Assembly (NCBI GenBank): GCA_026636295.1
Contig: CP089460.1
Span: 248,001-312,000 of the forward strand
Source: Medakamo hakoo
Taxonomy: Eukaryota; Chlorophyta; Trebouxiophyceae; Coccomyxaceae
Direction of reading: 5' to 3'
DNA: 64,000 nt
Shown here: in pieces, positions 51,422 to 61,331 of the stretch
Position numbering within the stretch: the first letter of the stretch is position 1
Layout of the letters: each line of letters starts with the position of its first letter
Made by a program: the position numbers and the translations under genes
Notes under the pieces: model-generated
Seen by the model: the letters and a program-made list of their open reading frames with translations, nothing else
Told to the model about the DNA's origin: nothing
The model's database searches: none

Positions 51422-51577
51422 GGCGGGGACGGGGGGTAAGTGGTGCTGTCGCGTGTCGGAAAAAAAAAAACAGACGTCTGGCTCGAGGGGCATGCGTTCT
51501 CGTCTGCCCCTCCTCACTTTTTCGTTTTGTGCTTTCCCATCCCGCGCCCCTCCTCCGAAACCGCCGACCACCCCAAA
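51422..51577. promoter_or_regulatory. 156-bp divergent promoter, RimP / PSRP1
   Basis: Lies between the start codons of two plastid ribosome factors. It holds an A10 run at about 51461-51470. No motif was recognised, but the short distance makes shared regulation likely. Confidence 0.5.
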
Positions 51578-53115
51578 ATGCTCCTCGCCCGGTCCGCGAG
51601 CGTCGGCCGGCCTGCCGCCCCGGTCGTCCGCCAGCCCCGCGTCGCGGCGGCGCCGTTCATCGCTCCTCTCCTGCCTGCGCAGCCGCGTTGCTCCTCCATC
51701 GTCGCGGCCGCCGCGCCACAGGGCGCGTCCACCGTCCGCGTCAACGTCCAGGGCCGGCACTTGGAGGTGACGGACGCGCTGAAAGCGTACGCGGTGAGTC
51801 GTTGGGGTCGTGCGCGGCGTTTTGGCGACCGAAAAAGAACGCCGCGTTTTCTTTTGAGGGTGACGCTCCTGACAAACCGCTGCCGTGCGCCGCGTTCCTC
51901 TGCGGGGAAAGGTCTCCCAGCCTGTCCCCGTGTGCGCACAACACTCTGCCCCCCGCAAAGGGGCCGGAAAAACAGGCGTGTCGGAAGGGTGGAAGGACGC
52001 TCGCCGGCGGGGTCGTTTTTCCTCCGCAACGCATGGAAAGAAAAAAGGCGCGGTATCGCCCTCATCTTCGCGCGCAAGCCCTGCCGCCACCTCCATTGGC
52101 CGCCCACCCTGGTTTGCTGGACGGGCGAGGGTATGAGGCCGCGACCGAGCTGGAGGAGTGGTATCGAAGCTCCGGCCTGCGCCTGCCGTTGCGCGTCTTT
52201 TCGTGCGCGGGCGAGCTAGCAAAAAAAAAAGAGCGCCCCACCCTCCGCGTCCGGTCGCCATGGCGGCCCCCTCTCACCCCCCCCCCTTCTCGAAACCACG
52301 GCCCACACACACTGCAGGAGGAAAAAGTGTCGCACGCCCTGCACAACTTTGAGGGCGCCGTCAAGTCCGCCGACGTGAAGCTGTCCGTGGCGGGCGGCGA
52401 CGCCGGCAAGGGCGCCAAAGCCCAGAAGACGGAGGTGACGATTTACACGCTGCGGCACGGCGTGGTGCGTTGTTTTGTTTTTTTCTTTTTTGGGGTGTGT
52501 GTGTGTTTGCCTGTGTTTTTGTGAGGCGCAGCAGCGCACTAGTGGACGTCGCTGCGCTGGTATGCGCCTCTGTCCGCCCGCCCGCCCTCCCCGCCGCTGT
52601 CGGGCCCCACCCCCCCTCACGCGCACACCTGCCCACCCATCCCCCCGGAACCAAACCCGAAAAAACTCAAGGTCCGCGTCGAGGACGTGGAAGCCTCGGC
52701 CTACGCGTCCATCGACGTCGTGTGCGACAAGGTCCGCGGCAAGCTGCGCCGCCTGAAGGAAAAGGCCATGCAGCGCGGGCGGTGGCCGGGCTCGGCCCGC
52801 CCGCGCGGCGCCAAGCCCCTGGCGGACGAGCTGGCGGACGAGGGCGGCGTCACGTCGTCGTCCGAAGACGAGGGCGAGTACTGGGATGGCGGCGCCAAGG
52901 CGGCGTCCGCGCCCGCCGACCCGGCCATGGCCGTCATCCGCGAGAAAAGCTTCGTGCTGACCCGCATGACCGCCGCCGACGCGGCCGAAGCGGCCGACCT
53001 GCTGGGCCACTCCTTCTACGTGTACCAGGACGCCGACTCCGGCGGCGTCCGCGTCGTGTACAAGCGGTCCGCGGCGGGGTATGGCGTCATCATCCCCACC
53101 GTCGCGGACAAGTGA
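51578..53115 (+). CDS. PSRP1: Plastid ribosome hibernation factor, long HPF (PSRP1)
   Basis: PSRP1 is the plastid long-form hibernation promoting factor; it binds the 30S decoding region and silences ribosomes under stress or darkness. Exons are 51578-51793, 52318-52464 and 52672-53115 (268 residues). The first ~45 residues form a transit peptide (VAAAPFIAPLLPAQPRCSS). The S30AE domain runs STVRVNVQGRHLEVTDALKA, then HALHNFEGAVKSADVKLS, then EASAYASIDVVCDKVRGKL, with an RRLKEKAM exit. An acidic Ser-rich linker leads to the C-terminal dimerisation domain, IREKSFVLTRMTAADAAEA and LLGHSFYVYQDADSG, ending in a VVYKRSAAGYGVI strand. Intron 1 is over 500 bp, the longest in the window. Divergent from RimP. 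Confidence 0.96.
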
Positions 53116-53494
53116 GGAGCGTGCGCCCGCGGCCGCTGCCTGGCGGGCTGGTGCCCTGGCCATGTTTGGGAGAGAGAGAGAGTGTGGGCGAGGGTGGAGT
53201 GAGGGCTGGAATGGGATCGTCCAGGGAAGTTTTGCACGCGCGGGCACTGTTTTTTTTTCCATTCACGCCTGGGATTGGAGAGAGGAAGGCAAAGCAGGGG
53301 ACGCGGCGCGGACACCATCAGCAAAGTGAGAGAGGTTGCAAAAGCGGGCGTGGTCGTGCGTGTGAGAAAAAGATTTGGGTTCCGGGTTGCCCCATCCACT
53401 CTCCCTCGCACTCGCATCATTTTTTTGACGCATGCGGCGCGACAGTTGAGCGCCGCGCCGCGCGCCCCTGACAACCCTCCCCTCCCCTCCTCCA
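53116..53494. other. Intergenic region between PSRP1 and MRS2
   Basis: 379 bp with the 3' end of PSRP1 and the promoter of MRS2. It contains a GA repeat (53171-53181) and a T10 run (53250-53259). No gene was recognised. Confidence 0.45.
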
Positions 53495-55425
53495 ATGGTG
53501 CTACCATCGCGCCGCCGTGACCGCTCGCGCGGCGACCTGCTACCGACGACATCGCTCGTGTCGGCGTGGGCGCACGCGACCGGCAGTTCCGTGCCGCACA
53601 ACAGCAGTCGAGGCAACAACAACAACGGCCGGGCCAAGACGGCGGCCGCGGACTTCTTTGATTTTAAAGGTGCTGCCGATTTCGTGCCGACCGGTAAGCG
53701 GCAATGGCTGCGGTATGATGCGCGCGGGCGCATGACGGTCATTCCGGTGCGTGGAATTCTCATGTGTTGGGTTTGGGGTGCATGGAGAGGTTGGGGGGGA
53801 CAACGAGCGGGCCCACACCCACCCCGGGCCCACACCAACCCAACCCACCTCACCCCCAGGCCGACAAGCGCCCCATCATCGAAGAACTGCGCCTGCCCTT
53901 TCGCGACGCCGTCATGATCAACCCGCTCGTCCCCACGCCCTTCCCGCCGGCCGTCCTGATCCGCGACGCCGCGCTCGTCGTCAACCTGGGCGCCCTGCGC
54001 GCCGTCGTCGGGGCCGACCGGCTCTTCCTCCTGTCTGTCCCCGACCCGGCCTCCGACCATTGGGCGTTCCCAGACCCGGCGGGCGGCTTCGAGCGCGAGC
54101 TAGCGGCCCGGCTGGCCGGTGCCGCCGAACCCGTGTCCACCGCGCCGAGCGGGGTCGGGGGTGGTGGCGGCGCGACCGCCGCGCCGCCGCCGGCGCTCAA
54201 CCCGCCCTCCCTCGCGCCCTCCGCGTCAGGCGCCGACCTGCTCGCCGCCGCGGCCGCCCTCGCCTCCCCACCCCCACCGCCCGGCGCCCTGCCTTACGAA
54301 CTCCGGGCCTTGGAAGCCGCCCTCCAAGCCGCGCTGGGCGACCTGTCCACCGAAGCGGCCGGCGTGGCGGAACGCACGCTGCCGGCGTTGGAAGCGTTGG
54401 CGGAGGGCGCGGACGTGACGCGCCGCGGCCTGGAGAGCGTGCGGTCGTCCAAGCTCTTGATCAAACGCCTGGAAGCCCGGATCCTGGGCCTCAAGCGGGA
54501 GCTGGAGGAGCTGATCAACGACGACGACGACATGCGCGACATGTTCCTGGGCAGGCGGGCGGCGGCCGCGGCGGCGGTGGCGGAGGCGGTCGCGGCCGAG
54601 ACGGCGAGCGGGACAGAGGGCGAGGACGACGCCACGGCGTCGACGACGGCCACGGGCGACGACGAGCCGGGGCAGCCGTCCCCCCGCCCGGCCGCCGACC
54701 GGTCCCTGTCCCCGCGCCCGGGCCTGCGCCGCCGGTCCGTCGGGCCGCCCGCCCTCGCCGGGCCTTTGGAACGGCTGGCCTCGGCGGGCTGGGCGCCCGT
54801 CCCCCTCGAACCCGGCGCGCTGGCGGGCCCCGAGGCGGGCCCGCAGCCCGTCCGCGCGGCGAGCCACCACGACGTCGCGGCGTGCGAGAGCATGCTGGAG
54901 AGCTATTTCATGCAGGCCGACTTCCTGCTGTCCCGCCTGTTTGTGCTCAAGGTATGAGCGTTGTTGCACGCGCTCGTTGTGTGTGAGAGCCCCCGCGCGT
55001 CCGTCGCGGGACTGCGCCTCACCGTGCGGCCGCCGCCCGTTGGACTCGTGGAACGCTCGCGGCACAATCTGGGCTCCATCCACACACACACACACTCCTC
55101 CCCCTCATCGCACCTACAACACTCCCCCCAGGAACGCATCGACGACACGGAGGACTTGATTGGCATTGAACTGGATTCCCGGCGCAACGACCTCGTCGCC
55201 CTGCAGCTCCTCGTCACCCTGCTGACGTGTGCGCTGGCGGTCGTGTCCACCGTCGGCGCGCTCCTGGGCATGAACCTGGCCCCCCTGCCCATCGAAACGA
55301 CCGTCGCGCCCTTTTGGTGGATCACGGGCGGCAGCATTGCGGGCGGCGTCACCCTGTTTTTGCTGACGCTGGCGTACGCGCGGAGCCGGCGCATTCTGTG
55401 GATCCCCAAAGTGCCGCGGGAGTAG
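53495..55425 (+). CDS. MRS2: MRS2/MGT-type magnesium channel (CorA superfamily)
   Basis: MRS2 proteins form pentameric magnesium channels in mitochondria, plastids or vacuoles. Exons are 53495-53746, 53860-54951 and 55132-55425 (545 residues). Evidence: RQWLRYDARGRMTVIP at the N-terminal domain start; the first-domain core ADKRPIIEELRLPFRDAVMI; LPYELRALEAALQAALGDL; the long helix with RLEARILGLKRELEELINDD and an Asp run before MRDMFL; YFMQADFLLSRLFVLKERID leading to the first membrane helix; and the pore motif GMN in TVGALLGMNLAP, with a second helix GGVTLFLLTLAYA. An Ala/Gly/Pro insert near residues 160-205 and a charged loop near 365-420 are extra. The GMN triad is intact, so it should conduct magnesium. 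Confidence 0.95.
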
Positions 55426-55671
55426 GCGGCGGCCCAGGCCCCGGGCGGCGGGGTGTGTGTGGGCGTGTGTAGTCTTGTCCCGCGTGCGGAAGGGCACCGA
55501 AACAAAACGCGATTGAAAAGGCTCACCCACAGAGTAACACGCCACCAACCACCAACTGTAGGAGCGCAGGGGGGTGCAGGCAGGGGAAGGGGAGCGGGCG
55601 GGTCCGTTTCCGCGCCACACCCGCCCCTCACACCCGCCCGGACGCCCCCGCAACTCCCTCCACAACCACCC
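55426..55671. other. Convergent 3' region, MRS2 / RPL26
   Basis: 246 bp between stop codons; no clear signal. Confidence 0.4.
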
Positions 55672-57083
55672 TCACTCCACGGTCTCCATGGCAGCCACCT
55701 CCGCCTCGGTCAGCTTGCCCTTGCCGGCGCCGCCCTTGCCGCCCTTGCGCCCCAGGATCGCGGTCCGGTCCTTGTCCATCTTCAGCTTGGTGATGACGCA
55801 CTTGGACGGGCACACGCCGACGGGCGCCTGCGCGCCGTTGACCTTTTCCCGGGTCAGGCCCGCGATGTGGATGACCCACTTGCGGCGGTAGACGGTCGTG
55901 ACCTTGCCCTCCCGGCCCTGTGTGTGCGCGTGGGTGGTGGTGGTTGGATGGGGGACGAGGGGCGGGAGGGTGAGTGCGGGCGGGCGGGCGGCGCGACGAG
56001 GGGCGGGCGGGTGAGTGCGGGCGGGCGGGCGGCGCGACGAGGGGCAGGCGGGTGAGTGCGTGCGGGCGGGCGGCGCGCAGCGAGGAAACAGGAGCGACCG
56101 GCGACACGAGACGCCCACATCATCGCCGTACCTTGTACGTGCCGCGCACGACCTGGACCTCGTCGTCCTTGCGGACGGGGATGGCGCGGGCCTGGCAGGT
56201 GGTGAGGGGGATGGGGGAGGGAACGAGTGAGACGACGGCACCGATCGGTGGGTAGCACGCGAGGATGCGTGCAGGGAGCCGGGCGCACGGGTCCATCGTC
56301 CGCCACGCCCGTCTATACGCCGTCACGGCCCGGCCGTGAAGTCTCTGGCGGAGCGCGGGCGGGTGTGCGAGGGAGCGGGCGGCCCCGAAGCGACACGGCC
56401 CTCGATTCGGCCGGCTCTGCCGCACGCGTCGGGCGACAGCAGCCAACGGCAGCGGAAATCCACGCCGCGGCCACGCGCGCCTACACCCTCAAGGCCCCGG
56501 CCTTGACGCGGCGCGCAACACAAGCGCGGTCAGGCACGCCCGCCTCGCCGAGGCAACGCGGCCACACACGACCAACAAATCGACGCACCGAGTGTTTGGC
56601 CCGCAGCTCGGCGGACAGCGGGGCCGACATCAGCTTGCGGCGCGCGTCCGAGGGCGCCGTGAAGTGCGCCTGGTGTGTTTGATATGATGGGGAAGGGCGT
56701 GTGGCGCTGTGCGTGAGCGACGGGTCGGGCGGAGGCAAGTAGAGAGGTGCGCGGCGGCGGCGCGCAAGTTTGCCGGCAAAGCCGTCTACGGGCTGCCTGA
56801 ACCCAGACGAGGGTTCTGGCGCGGTCACAGACAGCCACAGGCATCGGAGCACCGCCCGAGAAAGAATCGGACGAAGGCTGTGGGGCTGATAAGGGTGCCC
56901 GACGGCCGCGACGGCGGCCTTTTACCTGCCGATCCGGGCCGGCGGCGCGGCGGCCAGCGTCGGGAGGAGACGCCGCGCCGGAGGCGACCCGCTCTGTCCT
57001 CCTCCACAAAAAAGAACACAAAAACAACGGACCTTGCGCGACTTGCGCCGGGAAGAAGAGACGGCGGTGGAGTACTTCGCCAT
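55672..57083 (-). CDS. RPL26: Cytosolic 60S ribosomal protein L26 (uL24)
   Basis: L26/uL24 sits by the peptide exit tunnel of the large subunit. Exons are 57083-57033, 56669-56589, 56191-56132 and 55917-55672 (145 residues). The joined protein reads [80 protein letters not shown], then [20 protein letters not shown] and a basic Gly/Lys tail. It matches the family throughout. Three introns, one over 390 bp, interrupt a short coding sequence. Divergent from EMC5, with 121 bp between starts. The third intron contains a 41-bp minisatellite. Confidence 0.97.
55954..56076. repeat. Three tandem 41-bp units in RPL26 intron 3
   Basis: Unit starts GACGAGGGGCGGG and ends GGGCGGGCGGCGC, with GGTGAGTGCG in the middle. 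Copies are almost identical. On the gene strand the unit is a CACTCACCCGCC-rich pyrimidine tract. Confidence 0.9.
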
Positions 57084-57204
57084 GGTTTGTTCGTTGGACA
57101 GGGGCCGAACAAAAAAAAGTCGAGTGAGGCAGGCGAGTGGCACGCTCGCGCTCATTCATCAGAGCCTCCCCCCGGTTGTTGTTCCTCTCGCGCCAAAAAG
57201 CACG
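57084..57204. promoter_or_regulatory. 121-bp divergent promoter, RPL26 / EMC5
   Basis: The gap between two start codons must hold both transcription starts. It includes an A8 run at about 57111-57118. No other motif was recognised. Confidence 0.45.
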
Positions 57205-58171
57205 ATGGCCGGCGCTCCCTCCACCGCCCGCGGTGGCGCGGTCGCCGCTGTCGCGGGCGCCCTGCTCTTCCTGGCGGCGGGGTGGGCGGTGCTGCGGCGT
57301 GCGTTCCTTTGTTAGAGAGGGGCGAGCACGAGCGCGCCGAAACACCGCCCCTCTTCCCATCATCCCTGTCCCCTCCTCCTCCCGCCTGGGCCCTGACGCA
57401 CGCCCTCCACCCCTCCCCCCCCCCCCCCCCCCCCCCCCCCCCTCACTCAACAGACCGGTCGGCGCTCAAGCTGGCTCACGAGGACTGGGACGGCCCGCCC
57501 GCCCTGGTCCGGGCCGCCGTCGCAGCGGGTGCCGCGCTGGCGGCGGCGGGCGCGGCCGCGGTCGCGGGGAGCTTGCGGCCCATCAGTCCGGCGGCCAATC
57601 AAAAGTGAGTTTTTTTGTGGTGGGTTATGAGGCATGGGCTTCGCAGAGGCGTGGGTGGGAGGTGGGGAGACTGTGCGCGACCTGTTCGTTCCCGGCGGTG
57701 GCGTGGCGGGGTGGGTCGCAGCCCGCGCCCCCCCTGGTCGCGCGTGCTCAGGCGCGAGCAAGCCCAGCGCGCGCGTGTGCCAGGCGCGCCTTCCGCGCCG
57801 CGCCCTCCACCACGGCGCCCACGACTGCGTCTGAAGCGTGGGGCGCGGGTCCGCGCCGCTCGACCCCTCCACAAAAGACTCACGCACACACGCGCCCCCG
57901 ACCCACACACACACACACCACACCCAGCCCCCTCGCCGGCCGCCCCTTCCGCCCCGACTTCCTCACCCTCCACCACCGGGGCAACCGCCCGGGCTCCGGC
58001 CTGGCCGCCGCCGGCATCCCGCCCATCGGGCCCATCCCGCCCGGGCTGGTCGCGTTGGAAGCCCGGTGGCGGCGGGGGGAGGCGGGAGGCAGCGCGCGGG
58101 TGGGCGGCGGTGGCGCGAGGCCGGCCGAGTCGGACGCGGCGACGACAACAACGATCACGGAGCTCGAGTGA
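57205..58171 (+). CDS. EMC5: ER membrane complex subunit 5 (EMC5/MMGT1)
   Basis: EMC5 is a two-helix subunit of the ER membrane protein insertase EMC. Exons are 57205-57298, 57454-57604 and 57928-58171 (162 residues). The joined protein shows helix 1 (GGAVAAVAGALLFLAAGWAV), the loop LRHRSALKLAHEDWDGPP, helix 2 (LVRAAVAAGAALAAAGAAAV), then RPISPAANQNPLAGRPFRPD and FLTLHHRG, which line up with the YRS..KL, PI and FNHRG landmarks of EMC5. The C-terminal tail of about 65 residues is Gly/Ala/Arg-rich and ends in a Thr run. A C27 tract stands just before the acceptor of intron 1. Assignment is by motif order and topology rather than strong identity. Confidence 0.8.
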
Positions 58172-58184
58172 GGGCCCTCACTCG
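58163..58184 (+). terminator. Hairpin-forming inverted repeat at the EMC5 stop codon
   Basis: CTCGAGTGAGG and CCTCACTCGAG are exact reverse complements separated by no more than two bases, and the TGA stop lies in the first arm. It could form a stable stem in the mRNA at the end of the coding sequence. A function in 3'-end formation is only possible. Confidence 0.5.
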
Positions 58185-58354
58185 AGCGGGAGGGGGCGGC
58201 GCGTGCGCGCTGGGTTTTGTAGAGAGACACACACACTCAAAGCCAGGTCACACAGGGAAAAAAGTAAGGACTGGGAAACAAAAAAAAAACGGGGGACCGC
58301 ACGGAGGACAAGACACACACCCACGCCCCTCCCCGCCGCCCTCCGACAGCGCGC
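58172..58354. other. Convergent 3' region, EMC5 / small plastid protein
   Basis: 183 bp between stops; an inverted repeat (GAGCTCGAGTGAGGGC... GCCCTCACTCGAG type) spans the EMC5 stop at about 58161-58185. No TGTAA was found. Confidence 0.4.
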
Positions 58355-58955
58355 TCAGAACTTGAACAGCAGCGTGCCGTCCGGTAAGACCTCCGCTTTG
58401 CCCGCTTTACCGCCGGCGGGCTTGGCCGGGGCGGCGGGCTTGGCCGGGGCGGCGGGCTTGGCCGGCGGGGCGGCGGCGCCGCCGGAGGACTTGGCGCGCC
58501 ACGCCGAGATCCAGGCCCGGGCTTCGGCCGCGTTGGACGCGGTCGCGGACGCGCTGGTTGTGTGTTTGGGTTGTGGGTGGGTGGGGAGGGGAGGGGTGTG
58601 GGTGCGAGAGGTTGGACCGCGGCTGGCGCCGCGCGTGCTTGTTTGGAGCGCGCGTGCACGACAGGCGGGGATGCCGACGGGAGTAAACACATTGTGATGG
58701 GTGGACAGGTCCACAAGCGCAACCCTGTGCGAAACGGGCACGCGACAGGACGTGGTTGTGGCGCGCCAGGGGCGCGCGCGTGGCACAACCCAGTCGGGGG
58801 ACGGCGAGCGCGCGCGCTCGGGCCGAACGGGCGCTGCCGGCGGGCTTATTTCTTCCCCGCCGCACTCAGGCCGCAGTGTCGCACGCCCTCCTCACTCACC
58901 GGACGGTGACACGACGAGACCGGACCACGGGCGCACGAGCAGAAAGGAAGGCCAT
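58355..58955 (-). CDS. Small plastid-targeted protein, unknown
   Basis: No named family. Exons are 58955-58900 and 58553-58355 (84 residues). The head MAFLSARAPVVRSRRVTVRA is a short transit peptide with a likely cleavage site at VRA. The mature protein of about 65 residues has an amphipathic segment EARAWISAWRAK, a repeat of (PA)APAK three times, and ends GKAEVLPDGTLLFKF. The WI..W helix and the closing VLPDGTLLFKF strand look conserved rather than random. The intron breaks a codon inside the presequence, as is common for plastid genes. Divergent from the MTR3 gene, with 188 bp between starts. It might be a photosystem or NDH accessory subunit, but nothing in the sequence proves that. Confidence 0.7.
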
Positions 58956-59143
58956 GGTTGGAAAGGAGTGGCGGGGCGCGGGAAAGTGAGAGGTTTGTGG
59001 TCGTCGCTGTGAGTTTCGGCTAGCGAGTTTTTGGCTTGCATTCGCCTTCATAACAGAGCGACAATTAGCGCGGTCCAGCGTACCCTCATCTCCCGGGGCC
59101 GGCCCACATCCCGCACGACCCCTCAGCGGCCATTCCATCTACC
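58956..59143. promoter_or_regulatory. Divergent region, small plastid protein / MTR3
   Basis: 188 bp between start codons; no clear motif. Confidence 0.4.
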
Positions 59144-60191
59144 ATGGCCACCCGCGTCGACGGCGTCGCGTCCGTCCCGCTGCCACGGCGGCTGGACGAC
59201 GCCGCGCCTGCAAAACCCGCCCTCATCGACGGGTCCGGCCGTCGTGCCGACGGCCGTGGCCCTGAAGAGTTCAGGCGGACATGTGAGTGTGCCAGCGGCG
59301 ATGAGGGGTGGGGTGGGGAGGAGGCGGGTGTGGGCAGGAGGGCGCGCCGAGAAAACCGCGGGCCGCCGGCCGCATGCCTCTCTGCTCTCACCAACCTGCA
59401 CCCACCCACCAAAAAAAAAAACAGTCATGCAAGCCGGCGTCTCTTCCCAGGCATCCGCGTCTGGCTCGGCCTACGTCGAACTGGGCCGCACCAAAGTCAT
59501 GGCGGCCGTGCACGGGCCGCGGGATGGAGGCGGCGGAGGTCCGCCGTCCTCGAACCCGCTGTCCGGCCGGCTGGCCGTCGAGTTCCGGGCGTCGCCCTGG
59601 GTGGGCGGCGGCGGCGTGTCGTCCACGGGCGGGGGGCGAGGCGGTGAGGCCGGGCGCGAGGCCGCCGCCTTGATTGCGGCGGCTTTGGAGCCGGCCATCT
59701 TGTTTAACGCGTTCCCAAAGGTGAGATGATGGGGTGGGGTGGAGTTGAGAGACGTTGAGAGACCGCACCGCTTTTCCTGACGCACAACAACCCCACGCCT
59801 CTCCCGACCAAAACCTCAGTCCGTCGTCTCCCTCGCCATCCACGTCCTCGACTCGGACGGCGGCGATTTGGCCGCGTCCATCACCGCCGCCAGCTTGGCC
59901 TTGGCCGACGCGGGCGTGCCGTGCAAGGACGTGGTGGCGGCGGCGGGCGTGGTGAAGGCCGGGGACGCGTTGTTGCTGGACCCGAGCGCGGGCGAGGGTG
60001 GCCGGGCGGGGGTGTCGTCCCTGACCCTGGCCGTCATGCCGGCAGCGGACAGGGTGACGCAGGCCGTGTTTGCGGGCAGTTGGGGGCCTGACGCGGCGGA
60101 GGGCGGGGTCGGGCTGGCGAGCGCGGGCTGCGCGGGCGTGGCGGCCGCGATGAGGGCGGCGCTGGTCGACCGGGCGGCGGGTGGTGTGTAG
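59144..60191 (+). CDS. MTR3: Exosome RNase-PH-like subunit MTR3/EXOSC6
   Basis: A ring subunit of the RNA exosome that degrades and trims RNA in nucleus and cytosol. Exons are 59144-59282, 59425-59720 and 59820-60191 (268 residues). The joined protein reads RRADGRGPEEFRRTFMQAGV, ASGSAYVELGRTKVMAAVHG, GRLAVEFRASPW, LEPAILFNAFPKSVVSLAIH, and ASITAASLALADAGVPCKDV, all typical for RNase PH rings. LLLDP near the end and the GSAYxExGxTKV start suit MTR3 (EXOSC6) slightly better than RRP41 or RRP46. A Gly/Ser insert of about 15 residues lies near residue 85-110. An A13 tract stands directly before the acceptor of intron 1, in place of a pyrimidine tract. Confidence 0.87.
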
Positions 60192-60246
60192 AGAGACCAG
60201 GTGTGTGTTTTAGTTCGGCGCAAGGCCGTCGTTTATTTTCCTCAGA

Positions 60247-60251
60247 TTACA
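60247..60251 (-). terminator. Probable polyadenylation signal TGTAA of secreted paralog C
   Basis: TTACA on the plus strand reads TGTAA on the gene strand, 95 bp after the stop of the minus-strand gene, beside a T run. Confidence 0.5.
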
Positions 60252-60345
60252 TTTTTTTGGGCCGGACCACCCAGATCCCACACACGCGCGCGCGGCCAGA
60301 GGAAATCAGATTCAAAAATTCGCAAACAAAAAACGGAGGGCGCCC

Positions 60346-61103
60346 TCACAACAACATTTTGCGCCCAGAGACCGCGACATTGGAGGTGGTCGCGCCGCCG
60401 CCCGCGGACGACCCGGCCGCGGCGCCCGGCACAGCCACGGAGCTGGAGACGGCGCCGGGCGACGCGGCGCTGGACGCGGCGGCGCCGCCGCCCACGTTCC
60501 CGCCCCAGCCGTTGTTGAAGAGGAGGAAGGGCAGAATGCCGCCCAGGCCGCCAAACTGGGGAGTTGGAAAAGAAAATGAGACAGGTGAGTACCCCCCCGC
60601 CGCCTGCCCGCCCGCCCCGCCTCCCTCCCCTCAAACGCTCACCTGCGCCAGCTGGCGCGTTATGTGCTCGTCAATTTCGGCCAGGCGGCGGCCCGCGGCC
60701 ACGGACGACGTCACCGACCCGGGCGACGCGGCGGAGCTCGCGGCCGCGCCGCCACCAAAGCCTTGGTTGAACCCGCCAAACAGCCAGGGAGCAAAAAGTC
60801 CGCCGAAAGGCAGGAACTGAGTGAGCTCACGCGTGGGGTGGGCGGGCTCTGCGGGTGGGGCGAGGGGTGGGGAGGGATGAATGGGATGGACGTGCGGGAG
60901 GGAAAAATACGCAAGCGCGCGCGCGCGCGCGCACGCGTTTTGTGTGCGCGCGGCGCGGCCGCGCTGCCGCCTGCCCGCACGCGCCCGCCGCCCGGCGCTC
61001 CACCCCGCCTCCCGCCTCCCGACCACGCACCAGCGGCGACCGTGCAGGCCAGCATGACGACCAGGGCGGCGGAAGCGATGATGACAGCGGAGGCGCGGGC
61101 CAT
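60346..61103 (-). CDS. Secreted Gly/Ala/Ser-rich modular protein (paralog C)
   Basis: Not a known family. Exons are 61103-61031, 60848-60643 and 60555-60346 (162 residues). Exon 1 gives a signal peptide (ASAVIIASAALVVMLACTVA). Exons 2 and 3 each carry a module: a hydrophobic aromatic strand (FLPFGGLFAPWLFGGFNQ; FGGLGGILPFLLFNNGWGG), the core GGGAAASSAASPG, a V/SSVA turn, and a closing segment GRRLAEIDEHITRQL or SGRKMLL. Introns have phases 1 and 0, the same as paralog B at 48.1 kb, with the second intron right after an RQ-like end in both. There is one Cys in the signal peptide and none in the mature part. Likely cell surface or matrix; function unknown. The GH1 beta-glucosidase gene lies just upstream on the same strand (228 bp). 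Confidence 0.83.
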
Positions 61104-61331
61104 GGTTGGTGGGAGGCAGGCGGGCGAGGGTGGTGGTGGTGGTTGGGGTGGGGGTGAGCGCGGATGGAGGGAGTGAAGAGCGGCGAGGGCGTTTTTTGTT
61201 TTTTACACACAGAACACCTGCACGCACGCCTCACTGCCATGCGGGAATCACACATCATACCACGGAAATCGTGTCCCTCACACCAGCGCACACACACACA
61301 CACACAATCTGGCGCTACTCCACCCCGCGCA

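Noticed and set aside
43243-53115. Bacterial origin or contamination because of MnmG, RimP, HPF and PepD
   Set aside because: Spliceosomal introns, presequences and eukaryote-only neighbours show nuclear genes with organelle functions.
55954-56076. CRISPR-like array
   Set aside because: Three head-to-tail 41-bp units without spacers; a minisatellite within an intron.
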